DNA of 64,000 bases from Mycolicibacter kumamotonensis (GTDB taxonomy: Bacteria; Actinomycetota; Actinomycetes; Mycobacteriales; Mycobacteriaceae): the NCBI RefSeq assembly GCF_002086285.1, contig NZ_MVHU01000015.1, positions 37,549-101,548 on the forward strand. Reading direction: 5' to 3'. Shown here one piece after another: positions 8,282 through 17,944 of the stretch. The position numbers were made by a program, and so were the translations under genes. The notes below the pieces were generated by a model, which worked only from the letters and a program-made list of their open reading frames with translations, did not search any database and was not told where the DNA came from. Positions within the stretch are counted from its first letter, which is position 1. Every line of letters starts with the position of its first letter.

Positions 8282-10687
8282 ATGAGTGCAGAGACCACGC
8301 CGCCGGCACCGCCTGCGATCTCAGACGATGAACTGGCACGCATCGACGCCTACTGGCGTGCCGCCAATTATCTGTCGGTGGGCCAGATCTATCTGCTGGA
8401 CAATCCGCTGTTGACCGAGCCGCTGCGGCCCGAGCATGTCAAGCCCCGGCTACTTGGCCACTGGGGTACCACGCCCGGGCTCAATCTGCTGTACGCCCAC
8501 CTGAACAGGATCATCCGCGACCGCGACGCCGACGTCATCTTCGTCACCGGCCCCGGCCACGGCGGGCCGGCGCTGGTGGCCAACGCCTACCTGGAGGGCA
8601 CCTACAGCCAGGTGTACACCGGGATCGAGGAGAACACCGACGGGATACGAAAATTGTTCCGGCAGTTCTCTTTTCCCGGCGGGGTACCCAGCCACGTCGC
8701 CGCCGAGACGCCGGGCTCCATCCACGAGGGCGGCGAGCTCGGCTACGCGCTGGTGCACGCCTTCGGTGCCGCCTTCGACAACCCGGAGCTGGTGGTGGCC
8801 TGTGTCATCGGCGACGGCGAGGCCGAGACCGGGCCGCTGGCGGCCAGCTGGCATTCCAACAAATTCCTCAACCCCGCCGTCGACGGCGCGGTGCTGCCCA
8901 TCCTGCATCTCAACGGGTACAAGATCGCCAATCCGACTGTTCTGGCCCGGATCCCGCAATCGGAGTTGGAGGCGCTGCTGCGCGGGTACGGGTACCGGCC
9001 GATCACCGTCGCCGGCGACGACCCGGCCGTCGTGCACCGGTTGCTCGCGGCGGCACTCGACGACGCGTTCGACGACATCGCGGTGATCCGGCGAACCGCG
9101 CGCACCGACAACGCGACCATGCGGCCGGTGTGGCCGATGATCGTGCTGCGCACCCCGAAGGGCTGGACGGGGCCGGCAATCGTGGACGGCACGCAGGTGG
9201 AGGGCACCTGGCGGGCGCATCAGGTGCCGCTCGCACAGACCCGTACCGACCCCGAGCACCGCAGGCAACTGGAGGAATGGTTGCGCAGCTACCGTCCCGC
9301 GGAGCTGTTCGACGAATCCGGCCGGCTGCGCCCGGAGCTGGCGGCGTTGGCGCCGCGCGGGAATCGGCGGATGAGCGCCAGTCCCCACGCCAACGGCGGG
9401 CTGCTGCTGCGCGACCTCGACCTGCCGGACTTTCGTGACTACGCCGTTCCGGTGAGCACACCGGCCACCGAGACCCACGAGGCCACCCGGGTGCTGGGGG
9501 CGTACCTGCGCGACGTGATCGATCGCAACCGCGACCGGTTCCGCTTGATGGGTCCCGACGAAACCGCCTCGAACCGTCTTTCGGCGGTGTTCGAGGCGAC
9601 CGACCGGGTCTGGATGTCGGCGATCGATCCCGGCGACGATCACGTCGCCCCCGACGGGCGGGTTCTGGAGGTGCTGTCGGAACACCTGTGCCAGGGCTGG
9701 CTGGAGGGCTATCTGCTGACCGGCCGGCACGGGCTGTTCAACTGCTACGAGGCGTTCGTGCACATCGTCGACTCGATGTTCAATCAGCACGCCAAGTGGC
9801 TGGCCGTAAGCCGCGAGCTGCCGTGGCGGCGGCCGATCGCCTCGCTGAACTATCTATTGACCTCCCACGTCTGGCGACAGGACCACAACGGGGCGTCACA
9901 CCAGGACCCCGGATTCATCGACCTGGTGGCCAACAAGCGCCCCGAGGTGGTGCGGGTCTACCTGCCGCCGGACGGCAACACCCTGCTGTCGGTGACCGAT
10001 CATTGCCTGCGCAGCCGCAACTACGTCAACGTGATCGTCGCCGGAAAGCAGCCGGCGCTGGCCTATCTGAACGTGACCGAGGCGGTGGCGCACTGCACCC
10101 GGGGCCTGGGCATCTGGGACTGGGCCGGCACCGCCGCCGGTGAGCCCGACGTGGTGCTGGCCTGCGCCGGCGACATCCCGACCCTGGAAACACTGGCTGC
10201 CGCCGACATCCTGCGCCGGGAGTTGCCCGACCTGGCCGTGCGGGTGGTCAACGTGGTGGACATCATGCGGCTGCAGCCTGCGACTGAACATCCACATGGC
10301 TTGCCCGACAACGAGTTCGATGCCTTGTTCACCCGCGACAAGCCGGTGATCTTCGCCTATCACGGCTACGCCTGGCTGATCCACCGGCTCACCTATCGGC
10401 GGACGAACCACGACCAGATGCACGTGCGTGGCTACCGGGAGCGCGGCACCACCACGACACCGTTCGACATGGTGATGCTCAACGACCTGGACCGCTTCCA
10501 TCTGGTGATGGACGTCATCGATCGGGTGCCGGGCCTGGGTGAACGCAGTGCGGTGCTGCGCCAGCAGATGGTCGACGCCCGGCTCGCCGCCCGGCTCTAC
10601 ACCCGCGAGCACGGCGAGGACGACCCCCGCATCACCGACTGGACGTGGCGAACCGGCATGGCCGAAGCCGACGGCGAGATAAGGTGA
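8282..10687 (+). CDS. xfp: Xylulose-5-phosphate/fructose-6-phosphate phosphoketolase
   Basis: 801 residues from ATG at 8282 ([20 protein letters not shown]), the normal phosphoketolase length. Diagnostic stretches include [38 protein letters not shown], the thiamine diphosphate motif [20 protein letters not shown], and [20 protein letters not shown] in the Pyr domain. The enzyme is a cytosolic TPP protein that splits xylulose-5-P or fructose-6-P with phosphate to give acetyl phosphate plus a C3 or C4 sugar phosphate. No acetate kinase or phosphotransacetylase gene is beside it. It sits between genes that are close neighbours in M. tuberculosis, so it looks like an insertion or a lineage-specific retention. 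The gene is divergent from the CoA-transferase gene, 57 bp away. Confidence 0.95.
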   Translation: MSAETTPPAPPAISDDELARIDAYWRAANYLSVGQIYLLDNPLLTEPLRPEHVKPRLLGHWGTTPGLNLLYAHLNRIIRDRDADVIFVTGPGHGGPALVANAYLEGTYSQVYTGIEENTDGIRKLFRQFSFPGGVPSHVAAETPGSIHEGGELGYALVHAFGAAFDNPELVVACVIGDGEAETGPLAASWHSNKFLNPAVDGAVLPILHLNGYKIANPTVLARIPQSELEALLRGYGYRPITVAGDDPAVVHRLLAAALDDAFDDIAVIRRTARTDNATMRPVWPMIVLRTPKGWTGPAIVDGTQVEGTWRAHQVPLAQTRTDPEHRRQLEEWLRSYRPAELFDESGRLRPELAALAPRGNRRMSASPHANGGLLLRDLDLPDFRDYAVPVSTPATETHEATRVLGAYLRDVIDRNRDRFRLMGPDETASNRLSAVFEATDRVWMSAIDPGDDHVAPDGRVLEVLSEHLCQGWLEGYLLTGRHGLFNCYEAFVHIVDSMFNQHAKWLAVSRELPWRRPIASLNYLLTSHVWRQDHNGASHQDPGFIDLVANKRPEVVRVYLPPDGNTLLSVTDHCLRSRNYVNVIVAGKQPALAYLNVTEAVAHCTRGLGIWDWAGTAAGEPDVVLACAGDIPTLETLAAADILRRELPDLAVRVVNVVDIMRLQPATEHPHGLPDNEFDALFTRDKPVIFAYHGYAWLIHRLTYRRTNHDQMHVRGYRERGTTTTPFDMVMLNDLDRFHLVMDVIDRVPGLGERSAVLRQQMVDARLAARLYTREHGEDDPRITDWTWRTGMAEADGEIR

Positions 10688-10692
10688 CGGCC

Positions 10693-11094
10693 ATGATTGC
10701 TCACCCGTCACCGATGTCCCGCAAGGCGGCGGCGCTGCTGGGCGCCCTCATCGCCGCGGCCGCGGCCTCGACCGCCGCCCCGGCCGGCGCGGTCCCGGAC
10801 CTCACCAAGGTGCCGGTGCGCTACGACCTGACCGGGACCGGTGTCGCCGGCTACATCACCTACCAGACCCAGAACGGGCAGGCGCACGCCACCAACGCGC
10901 CGCTGCCCTGGTCGATCCAGTTGAACGGCTCCAAGACGAACATGGCCAGTCCCGCCTCCTACTCGCTGAGCGCCCAGGGCGTCGGTCCGGGAACGCTGAG
11001 CTGCACGGTCAGCGTCGACGGCAAGGTGGTCAGCCAGAACACCGCGGCCGGCAACCCGGCGCGGGTGCTGTGCGAGACCCACGGGCCGCGCTGA
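10693..11094 (+). CDS. Small secreted protein, MmpS-like soluble domain
   Basis: 133 residues from ATG at 10693, five bases after the phosphoketolase stop, so probably co-transcribed. A Sec-type signal peptide (RKAAALLGALIAAAAASTAAPAGA) ends near residue 35. The mature part has VRYDLTGTGVAGYITY, APLPWSIQLNG, YSLSAQGVG and two cysteines (LSCTVSVDG, VLCETHG) that could form a disulfide. The pattern of V.Y..TG.....ITY followed by SCTVSVDGKVVSQN resembles the periplasmic domain of MmpS lipid-transport accessory proteins, but without the TM anchor of that family and without an mmpL gene. The start could also be ATG 10714. Function is unknown. Confidence 0.7.
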   Translation: MIAHPSPMSRKAAALLGALIAAAAASTAAPAGAVPDLTKVPVRYDLTGTGVAGYITYQTQNGQAHATNAPLPWSIQLNGSKTNMASPASYSLSAQGVGPGTLSCTVSVDGKVVSQNTAAGNPARVLCETHGPR

Positions 11095-11161
11095 CCCGCG
11101 CGAGGCCGGCCGCAATCGGCGAAACAACGCCCGGGCCGGGCCGCGGGTAGAATCCCGTCCA

Positions 11162-11929
11162 ATGCCTTGCCACGATCTCGCGGCGCCCGGGGGGCGGCAT
11201 CCGTTGTTGTCGCAACTCTCGGCGTTGCACCAGTTTCGCGCCTTCGTCGACGTCGCCGTCGTCGTGGTGGTGTTGGCGCTGGCCAATCTGGTCGCGCATT
11301 TCACCACGCCCTGGGCGGCGGTCGCCACCGTTCCCGCGACCGCCATCGGCCTGGTGGTTCTGGTCCGCTGCAACGGCCTGAGCTGGGCCGAACTGGGTTT
11401 GGGCCGCGCGCACTGGAAGTCCGGAGTCGGCTACGCCCTAGCCGCGGTGCTGCTGGTGGTGTCGGTGGTCGCCGTCGGCGCCCTGCTGCCCGTGACCCGG
11501 CCGCTGTTCCTGAACAATCACTACGCCACCGTTTCCGGGGCCGTGGTGGCCTCGATGCTCGTCATCCCGCTGCAGACCGTCATCCCCGAGGAGCTGGCCT
11601 TTCGCGGTGCGCTGCACGGCGCGCTGCACCGGGCCTGGGGTTTCCGCGGGGTCGCCGCGGCCGGCTCACTGCTGTTCGGGCTCTGGCACATCGCCACCTC
11701 GCTGGGGCTCACCAGCAGCAACGTCGGCTTCACCCGGCTGTTCGGGGGTGGATTTATGGGCATGGTGGCCGGGGTGTCGCTTGCGGTGCTGGCCACCGCG
11801 GCGGCCGGTTTCGTGTTCAGCTGGCTGCGCCGGCGCAGCGGCAGCCTCATCGCCCCGATCGCACTGCACTGGTCGCTCAACGGGGTGGGCGCACTGGCCG
11901 CTGCCCTGGTGTGGCAGCTGTCCGCCTGA
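11162..11929 (+). CDS. CPBP-family intramembrane metalloprotease (Rv1863c-like)
   Basis: 255 residues with about six to seven hydrophobic helices. The three glutamic-type intramembrane protease motifs are all present: EELAFRGALHG (EExxxR), LLFGLWHIATS (FxxxH) and ALHWSLNGVG (HxxxN). Members of the ABI/CAAX (CPBP) family cleave prenylated or membrane-embedded substrates; the mycobacterial substrate is unknown. Location beside the alcohol dehydrogenase matches Rv1863c next to adhA. The gene is convergent with the dehydrogenase, 26 bp away. Confidence 0.85.
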   Translation: MPCHDLAAPGGRHPLLSQLSALHQFRAFVDVAVVVVVLALANLVAHFTTPWAAVATVPATAIGLVVLVRCNGLSWAELGLGRAHWKSGVGYALAAVLLVVSVVAVGALLPVTRPLFLNNHYATVSGAVVASMLVIPLQTVIPEELAFRGALHGALHRAWGFRGVAAAGSLLFGLWHIATSLGLTSSNVGFTRLFGGGFMGMVAGVSLAVLATAAAGFVFSWLRRRSGSLIAPIALHWSLNGVGALAAALVWQLSA

Positions 11930-11955
11930 CCGGCGGTAGCGCCGACGCCGGCGGT

Positions 11956-12984
11956 TCACGCCAACAGCACCGCCGCCCCCGCGATCCGGCCGGCCTCCAG
12001 ATCGGCCAGTGCCCGGTCCGCTTCACCTAGCGAATACTCCGGTGTGGTCACGTCGATGTGGTGTGTCGCGGCGAAGTCGAGGAACTCGCGGGCGTCGGCG
12101 CGGGTGTTGGAGGTCACCGACCGGATCTGGCGTTCGCGGAACAGGTGGCGCTGGTAGTTCAGCGGCGGGATGTCGCTGAGGTGGATCCCGGCGATCGCGC
12201 AGGTGCCGCCGGCATCCAAGGCCTCACAGGCCGGCAGCACCAGCTCGCCGACGGGTGCGAACAGGATCGCCGAATCCAGGGGCACCGGCGGCGGGTCGCT
12301 CGCCCCCTGCGCCGAGGCCGCACCCAACCGCAGCGCCAACTCCCTGGCCCGCTGGCCGCGGGTCATCACGTGCACCTCTGCGCCGCGGGCGAGTGCGACC
12401 TGCGCGGTGATGTGCGCACTGCCGCCGAACCCATAGAGCCCGAGCCGGCCGCCGGGTGGCAGGTCGGCGCGTGCCAGCGCCCGATAGCCGATGATGCCCG
12501 CGCACAGCAGCGGCGCCAATTCGCTGTCGCTGTAACCGCTGGGCAGGGGATGGGCGAATGCCGCAGGGACGGTGGCGAACTCGGCGTAGCCTCCGTCCTC
12601 GTCCCAGCCGGTGTAGCGCGACTGCGGACATAGATTCTCAGCGCCCCGGCGACAGTACCGGCAGGACCCACAGGTGTGCCGCAGCCAGGCGATCCCCACC
12701 CGGTCACCCACGGCGAAGTCCGCACCGGCTTCGGCGCCGACCTCGACGACCTCGCCGACCACCTCGTGGCCGGGTGTCACCCCGGGGCGGTGAGCCGGTA
12801 AGTCACCCTCGACGACGTGCAGATCGGTGCGGCACACCCCGCAGGCGCGTACCGCCACAAGCAGTTCCGACGGCTGCGGCCGCGGCATAGCGGTGCTGAC
12901 TCGGCGCAGTGGCTTGCCGGCGATCGGGCCGGGCTGCTGCACCCGCCAGGCACTCATGGTCACGTTGGACTGCGGTGTGCCCAT
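11956..12984 (-). CDS. adhA: Zinc-dependent alcohol dehydrogenase AdhA
   Basis: 342 residues, medium-chain dehydrogenase. The catalytic zinc site is [16 protein letters not shown] with [12 protein letters not shown]. The structural zinc lobe is [15 protein letters not shown] with its four cysteines. The NAD(P) Rossmann fold begins [19 protein letters not shown]. The Tyr-Gly-Phe-Gly-Gly loop is typical of the zinc-type AdhA group in which the usual GxGxxG is loosened. It should oxidise or reduce simple alcohols and aldehydes. ATG 12984 is used; ATG 12957 ([11 protein letters not shown]) is an equally good start. The gene order adhA-GlsB-apa-mod is that of Rv1862-Rv1859. Confidence 0.9.
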   Translation of the reverse strand: MGTPQSNVTMSAWRVQQPGPIAGKPLRRVSTAMPRPQPSELLVAVRACGVCRTDLHVVEGDLPAHRPGVTPGHEVVGEVVEVGAEAGADFAVGDRVGIAWLRHTCGSCRYCRRGAENLCPQSRYTGWDEDGGYAEFATVPAAFAHPLPSGYSDSELAPLLCAGIIGYRALARADLPPGGRLGLYGFGGSAHITAQVALARGAEVHVMTRGQRARELALRLGAASAQGASDPPPVPLDSAILFAPVGELVLPACEALDAGGTCAIAGIHLSDIPPLNYQRHLFRERQIRSVTSNTRADAREFLDFAATHHIDVTTPEYSLGEADRALADLEAGRIAGAAVLLA

Positions 12985-13018
12985 GACGCCATTCTGCGCG
13001 CCGTTGCCCCGAAACGGG

Positions 13019-13333
13019 TTAGCGTTTACGCACCAGCCCGAGCAGCCACAGCAGCAGGATCGACCCCAGGGTCGCGGTGAACAGGGTGAACCACCAGCCG
13101 CCGGACGCGGTGTCGAATCTGAAGCTCAGCAGGAACCCGCCCAGCAACGCACCGCATATCCCGGTGATGATGTTCATCAGGATGCCGGAGGCACCACGGT
13201 TGATGACTTTGCCGGCGATCCACCCGGCGATAGCCCCGATGATGATGTAGCCGACCCAGCCCACACTGGTTAGCGTGGTCGAACGCTCGGCCAGAAAGCC
13301 GTTCGCCGCCACCACATCCCATTGCGCATTCAT
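13019..13333 (-). CDS. GlsB/YeaQ/YmgE family membrane protein (Rv1861-like)
   Basis: 104 residues with three hydrophobic helices: [38 protein letters not shown] and [21 protein letters not shown]. These are typical of the transglycosylase-associated (GlsB) family of small inner-membrane proteins with unsettled function. A basic tail (VRKR) ends the protein. Between adhA and apa this is the Rv1861 position. Confidence 0.85.
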   Translation of the reverse strand: MNAQWDVVAANGFLAERSTTLTSVGWVGYIIIGAIAGWIAGKVINRGASGILMNIITGICGALLGGFLLSFRFDTASGGWWFTLFTATLGSILLLWLLGLVRKR

Positions 13334-13389
13334 GGCGCCAGGCTAATCGGTCTGCTAGCGCCGCGGGGGCGACTGCGATCAGCCGGTGA

Positions 13390-14289
13390 TCACGGCGCCG
13401 GGGCCGGAGCGGGCTCCGGCGCGGGCGCAGGCGCGGGAACACCCGGGACGCCGGGCACCGGGGCCGGCTCAGCCGGTGCGGCGGGCAGCGGGCGGATCGA
13501 TTCCGTCAGCGCCTGGGCCGCGCCGCGGTCCACCGGGTTGTTCGCGGTACCCAACCACACCACGAACCAGCGCTCGGCCTGGGCCGCGGTGCTGCCGTCG
13601 GCCGGCGGCACACCGATCACGCCGCTCCAGATCTGGCCGACGGGTTTGGCGGGGTCGGTGAACTTGACCTCGTAGTAGGACGCGCTACCGGTCAGCCCGC
13701 CCCCGGCCAGCGGGGTGCTCTCCTGGTTGGCGCGGGTCCCGGGATAGGGCATGAAGAACTCGCCCATGTCCGAGCCCAGGCGGGTGGCGGCCTTGGCGTT
13801 GTCGGTCTCGGCGCTGGCGTAGAGCCGCTGGTCGAGCTTGCCGAGCACGATCCGGGTGTCGTTGGCCACCGGCGCCGGCTGCCCCGGCAACAGCGGCTCG
13901 CCGGTCTTCTTGCTCAGCAACGAGGACCCGTATTCGAGGTGGCTGGTGTCGGATTGCACCCATCCGGCCGGCAGGACGTAGCTGAAACCGCCGGCCGCGT
14001 CATCGACCCGACCCACCTCGGGTGCGCCCGGCTCGGCGACGGGTGCCGGCGCGTTCGCGTCGGCTGGCGGCGTGTTGGCGTCGGCCGGCGGGGCGTCGGC
14101 CGGCGGGGTGTCGGCCGGCGGGGTGTCGGCGCTTCCCGACGGCGCGGGGGGAGGTGGCGGCACCGGGTCGGCGTAGGCCGGCGTCGCCGTGGCGAACGCC
14201 AGCGCACCGGCGATCGCGACGGCCCACGTCGTCGCGGTCAGCGCTCGGATGCCCCTGTGGGCCGTTGAGGTCGGGTCCACCTGCTTCAT
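13390..14289 (-). CDS. apa: Alanine/proline-rich secreted antigen Apa (fibronectin attachment protein)
   Basis: 299 residues from ATG 14289 ([13 protein letters not shown], matching the MHQVDP start of Apa). A signal peptide ending near TPAYA is followed by an Ala/Pro/Asp-rich linker with repeated [10 protein letters not shown] units. The folded Apa core follows: [59 protein letters not shown] and [18 protein letters not shown]. The protein ends with a second Pro/Ala tail. Apa is an O-mannosylated culture-filtrate and cell-surface glycoprotein that binds fibronectin. The linker is built from six near-identical PPAD repeats rather than the more varied H37Rv linker. It is downstream of modC, as in the old name modD. 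Confidence 0.95.
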   Translation of the reverse strand: MKQVDPTSTAHRGIRALTATTWAVAIAGALAFATATPAYADPVPPPPPAPSGSADTPPADTPPADAPPADANTPPADANAPAPVAEPGAPEVGRVDDAAGGFSYVLPAGWVQSDTSHLEYGSSLLSKKTGEPLLPGQPAPVANDTRIVLGKLDQRLYASAETDNAKAATRLGSDMGEFFMPYPGTRANQESTPLAGGGLTGSASYYEVKFTDPAKPVGQIWSGVIGVPPADGSTAAQAERWFVVWLGTANNPVDRGAAQALTESIRPLPAAPAEPAPVPGVPGVPAPAPAPEPAPAPAP

Positions 14290-14326
14290 GGCAGAAAAAC
14301 CTACCCCGTCCGCACCCGTACGCAAG

Positions 14327-15439
14327 TTAATCCACGCCGGGGTGTGTCGCGCGCAGCGTCACTTCCTGCGCCTTGACACCGAACCAGACGACCTGCCCGG
14401 GCGCCAGCCGCAGCTCTGCAGCGGCGTCGGCGGTGATGTCTGCGGCCAGGCCCGGGGCCCCGTCCGGCTGGTCGATGCCACGGACCTGGATCGCGCTGCC
14501 GCGGGCTTGTACGTCGGCGACGGTCACCTCGACGAGATTGCGCGGACTGCCGTGTGGCGGCGGCTCCCGATACACCGCGACCGCCTGCGGTGTGCTGACC
14601 GCAACCGCCGGTCGCCCCACGGCCAGATCGTCATCGGCGGTTCCATGCCACCGCTCCCCCCACCGGGTGCGCAGCATGCCCTCGCCGTCGATCACCCCGG
14701 CCACCAGATTGAATCCCGCGATCTGCGCCCCGAATCGGCTGCGGGGCGCGGCCAGTACCTCGGCGGTGGCGCCGATCTCGGCGACCCGGCCCGACTCGAG
14801 TACCAGGACCCGATCGGCCAGCCCGAACACGTCGAGGAGGTCGTGGGTGACCAGCACCGTGGTCCGGCAGGCGGTGGAGATGACATCGCGCAGCACGGAG
14901 CGCACCGCGGCCGCGGCGGCCACATCGAGCCCGGCCAGCGGCTCATCGAGCAGGAGCACCTCGGGTTCAGCGGCCAGGGCACGCGCGATCGCGACCCGCT
15001 GCGCCTGTCCGCCGGAGAGCCGGCGCGGCCTGCGCTCGGCCAGATCTGCCGCGTCGACCGCCCGCAGCCACGGGGCCGCCACCGCCCGTGTGCGCTGCCG
15101 GCGGCCGACGCGACGCCGGCTGTTCGGACCGAACGCCACATTGGCCGCCACACTCAGGTGCGGAAACAGCAGGGGATCCTGCAGCAGCAGACCGACCCGA
15201 CGGTCCTGGGTGGCGACATGCACCCCCGCTCCGGTGTCCGTCAGCACCCGATCGCCGACTCGCACCACACCGGTGTCGGGCCGCAGCAGTCCAGCGATCA
15301 CATGCAGCACAGTGGATTTCCCGGCGCCGTTGGGTCCGAGGACGGCAAGCACCTCCCCCGGCGCAACGCTCACCCGCACATCCAGGCCCCGCTCGGCCAC
15401 CACCGCGTGCAGTGTCAGCCCGTCCGCCACGGCGGTCAC
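14327..15439 (-). CDS. modC: Molybdate ABC transporter ATP-binding protein ModC
   Basis: 370 residues from GTG 15439. The nucleotide-binding domain has Walker [15 protein letters not shown], the signature [15 protein letters not shown] and Walker [13 protein letters not shown] followed by the switch histidine in [12 protein letters not shown]. The C-terminal third is a TOBE (mop-like) molybdate-binding domain ([12 protein letters not shown] to [18 protein letters not shown]). ModC energises uptake of molybdate or tungstate for molybdenum-cofactor enzymes. The gene overlaps the modB stop by 4 nt, so translation is coupled. Confidence 0.93.
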   Translation of the reverse strand: MTAVADGLTLHAVVAERGLDVRVSVAPGEVLAVLGPNGAGKSTVLHVIAGLLRPDTGVVRVGDRVLTDTGAGVHVATQDRRVGLLLQDPLLFPHLSVAANVAFGPNSRRRVGRRQRTRAVAAPWLRAVDAADLAERRPRRLSGGQAQRVAIARALAAEPEVLLLDEPLAGLDVAAAAAVRSVLRDVISTACRTTVLVTHDLLDVFGLADRVLVLESGRVAEIGATAEVLAAPRSRFGAQIAGFNLVAGVIDGEGMLRTRWGERWHGTADDDLAVGRPAVAVSTPQAVAVYREPPPHGSPRNLVEVTVADVQARGSAIQVRGIDQPDGAPGLAADITADAAAELRLAPGQVVWFGVKAQEVTLRATHPGVD

Positions 15440-16224
15440 CAGACACCGGCCAGCCGGCGAGCGCCCAACCCCAGCACCACCACCGCGGCCACCGCCACCA
15501 ACACCAGCGACATCGCCGCCGCGGCGTCGGCGTCGGTCACCCGCTGCAGATAGATGGCCAGCGGCAGCGTCCGGGTGACACCCTCACGGGACCCGGCGAA
15601 GGTCAAAGTCGCCCCGAACTCTCCCAGCGACCGCGCGAACGCCAACACCGCGCCCGAGACCAGACCCGGCGTCAGCAGCGGCAACGTCACCCGCCACCAC
15701 ACGGTGCTCGGCCGTGCGCCCAGGGTTGCGGCCACCACCTCGTAGTCGATGCCGGCGGTGCGGGCCGCGCCCTCCAGCGCGATCACCAGGAACGGCAGCG
15801 ACACGAAGGTCTGCGCCAGCACCACCGCGGTGGTGGTGAACGCAATATGGATCCCGGCCGCGTCCAGGTAGCGCCCCACCAGGCCGAGTCGCCCGAACGC
15901 GTACAGCAGCGCGATTCCGCCCACCACCGGCGGCAGCACCAGTGGCAGCAGCGTCAGGGGCCGCAGCAGCCGCACCACCCGGGCCCGGCTGCGCGCCAGC
16001 ACCAGCGCCATCGGCACGCCCAGGAGGACGCAGAGCACGGTGCTGGCCGCGGCGGTCTTGAGGCTGAGCCGCAGCGCGGCCGTCGACGACGGACTGGTGA
16101 TCAACGTCCAGAAATGCGGCCAGTCGACCCTGACCGCGATCGCCGCCAGGGGCAACACCACGAACGCGGCGCCGATCGCGGCGGGCACGTAGACCCAGCC
16201 CGGCAGGTCGTTGGGCCGGTGCAC
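15436..16224 (-). CDS. modB: Molybdate ABC transporter permease ModB
   Basis: 262 residues if translation begins at GTG 16224 ([14 protein letters not shown]), five bases past the modA stop; longer in-frame extensions would run back into modA. Five to six TM helices are visible. The EAA coupling loop is [20 protein letters not shown], and the conserved [16 protein letters not shown] of ModB/CysU permeases is present. It forms the inner-membrane channel for molybdate with ModC and lipoprotein ModA. Confidence 0.9.
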   Translation of the reverse strand: MHRPNDLPGWVYVPAAIGAAFVVLPLAAIAVRVDWPHFWTLITSPSSTAALRLSLKTAAASTVLCVLLGVPMALVLARSRARVVRLLRPLTLLPLVLPPVVGGIALLYAFGRLGLVGRYLDAAGIHIAFTTTAVVLAQTFVSLPFLVIALEGAARTAGIDYEVVAATLGARPSTVWWRVTLPLLTPGLVSGAVLAFARSLGEFGATLTFAGSREGVTRTLPLAIYLQRVTDADAAAAMSLVLVAVAAVVVLGLGARRLAGVW

Positions 16225-16228
16225 CGGA

Positions 16229-16993
16229 TCAGGGCTTGCCGAAGCCGGCCGCGTGCAGGATCTTCTGCCCCGCTGCACCGGTCACCAGGTCGACGAATTG
16301 TTGGGCAGGCCCGGGTCGCGCCGCATCTTTGAGCACTCCGACCGGATAGGTGTTGACCGCCCCGGCGGCCTCCGGGAACTCGACGGTGGCGACTTTGTCG
16401 CCGGCATGGATCGCGTCGGTGCGGTAGACGACACCGGCGTCGGCCTGGCCGGTGGTGACCTTGTTGAGCACGTCGGTGACGTCGGGTTCCTCACTGACCG
16501 GGTGCACCCGGACACCGGTGGCGTCCTCGATTTTGTGGGTGGCCGCTCCACACGGGACCGGTGGTTGGCACAACACCACGGCCAGGCCGGGAGCGGCCAG
16601 ATCGGCGAAGGACCGCACCGCGTGCGGGTTTCCGGGGGCGGTGACGATCACCAGCGTGTTGGTGGCGAACGGCAGCGCCTCGCCGTCGAGCAGGCCGGCC
16701 TGGGCGACCTTGTCCATCTGGGCGGTGTTGGCCGAGGCGAACACGTCCGCGCCCGCACCCTGGGTCAGCTGGGTGGCCAGGTCCGAGGAGCCGGCGAAGT
16801 TGAACTCCACGTCGACCCCGGGATGATCGGTCGTGAACTGCTCGGCGATCTCGGTGAACGCCGGCCGCAGTGACGCCGCCGCGAACACCGTGATCGACGG
16901 CGTGCCGGGTTCGGAGCTACATCCGGTCAGGCTCGTCAATCCCGCCGCCAGCATGACCGATACCGCACCGGAGATCACCCGGGTTCGCCACAT
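16229..16993 (-). CDS. modA: Molybdate-binding lipoprotein ModA
   Basis: 254 residues from ATG 16993 ([19 protein letters not shown]). The lipobox LTGC gives a lipidated N-terminus. The substrate-binding fold opens [20 protein letters not shown] and includes [24 protein letters not shown] and [18 protein letters not shown], all signatures of ModA oxyanion-binding proteins. It captures molybdate outside the membrane for ModBC. It is first in the mod operon and divergent from the SDR gene; apa follows the operon. Confidence 0.93.
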   Translation of the reverse strand: MWRTRVISGAVSVMLAAGLTSLTGCSSEPGTPSITVFAAASLRPAFTEIAEQFTTDHPGVDVEFNFAGSSDLATQLTQGAGADVFASANTAQMDKVAQAGLLDGEALPFATNTLVIVTAPGNPHAVRSFADLAAPGLAVVLCQPPVPCGAATHKIEDATGVRVHPVSEEPDVTDVLNKVTTGQADAGVVYRTDAIHAGDKVATVEFPEAAGAVNTYPVGVLKDAARPGPAQQFVDLVTGAAGQKILHAAGFGKP

Positions 16994-17164
16994 GGCTCGC
17001 AGCCTAATGGGAAGCGCGAGCGCGGCGAAGCCGCACAGCGGGTGCCGTCCTCGGCCCGCTTTTTCCGGACCGTGGCCGGATCGTGTCTGCGCCGAGTTCC
17101 GCCCCTGGCCCGAAAACCGGCTACTGTCCAGTAACATAGCTGGGAACACGAGGAGGTCCTACCG

Positions 17165-17836
17165 ATGGATGTGCTGGTCACCGGTGGTGACACCGAGCTG
17201 GGTCGCGCCGTAGCCGAAGGTTTCACCGAAGCCGGCCACAAGGTGACGCTGGCGGGGATGCGGGGTCCCGAACTCGAGGTCGCAGCCAAGGAACTCGAGG
17301 CCAACGCGGTCGTATGCGACAACACCGACCCGGCCAGCCTGCTGCAGGCCCGCGGCCTGTTCCCGCACCACCTGGACACCATCGTCAACGTGCCGGCGCC
17401 GCGCTGGCAGGGCGGCGATCCGCGCGCCTACTCGCTGGCCGATCAGGCCGCCGCCTGGCGCAACGCCCTGGACGCCACGGTGCTCTCGGCGGTGCTGACC
17501 GTCGCGACCGTCGGCGATCACCTGCGCTCCGGTGGAACGATCGTTTCGGTGATCCCAGACAACCCGGTCGACGGCAGCGCCGACGCGGCGATCAAGGCCG
17601 CGCTGTCGAATTGGACCGCCGGGCAAGCCACCGCCTTCGGCACCCGGGGAATCACCGTCAACGTCGTCGCCTCCGGCGCCGGCGCGCGCCCCGGCTACGA
17701 CGGGCTCACCAGTGCCCCGCCCAGCGCGGCCGCCGAGATCGCCCGCCTGGCGGTGTTCTTGACCACGCCGTCCGCCCGGCACATCACCGGCCAGACGCTG
17801 CACGTCAGCCACGGGGCATTAGCCCATTTCGGCTGA
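17165..17836 (+). CDS. Degenerate short-chain dehydrogenase (Rv1856c-like)
   Basis: 223 residues from ATG 17165, with GAGGAGG 13 nt upstream. The SDR fold is evident (VLVTGGDTELGRAVAEGF at the cofactor loop, RGITVNVVASGAG and the C-terminal ARHITGQTLHVSHG). The catalytic YxxxK is not: the lysine of DAAIKAAL is present but the tyrosine position is an aspartate. The glycine motif is GGDTELG instead of TGxxxGIG. It may bind NAD(P) without ordinary SDR chemistry. Upstream of ndh in M. tuberculosis there is also an LLM oxidoreductase (Rv1855c), which is missing here. Confidence 0.8.
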   Translation: MDVLVTGGDTELGRAVAEGFTEAGHKVTLAGMRGPELEVAAKELEANAVVCDNTDPASLLQARGLFPHHLDTIVNVPAPRWQGGDPRAYSLADQAAAWRNALDATVLSAVLTVATVGDHLRSGGTIVSVIPDNPVDGSADAAIKAALSNWTAGQATAFGTRGITVNVVASGAGARPGYDGLTSAPPSAAAEIARLAVFLTTPSARHITGQTLHVSHGALAHFG

Positions 17837-17944
17837 TAATGGGCCCGAGTGGTTAATCCCACAACCAGGGAATGCGGTGAGCACCAACCCCGTCGACTAG
17901 CGTATTTATGAACGCAGTCGCCGTCGAGGAGCAACCACATTCCC

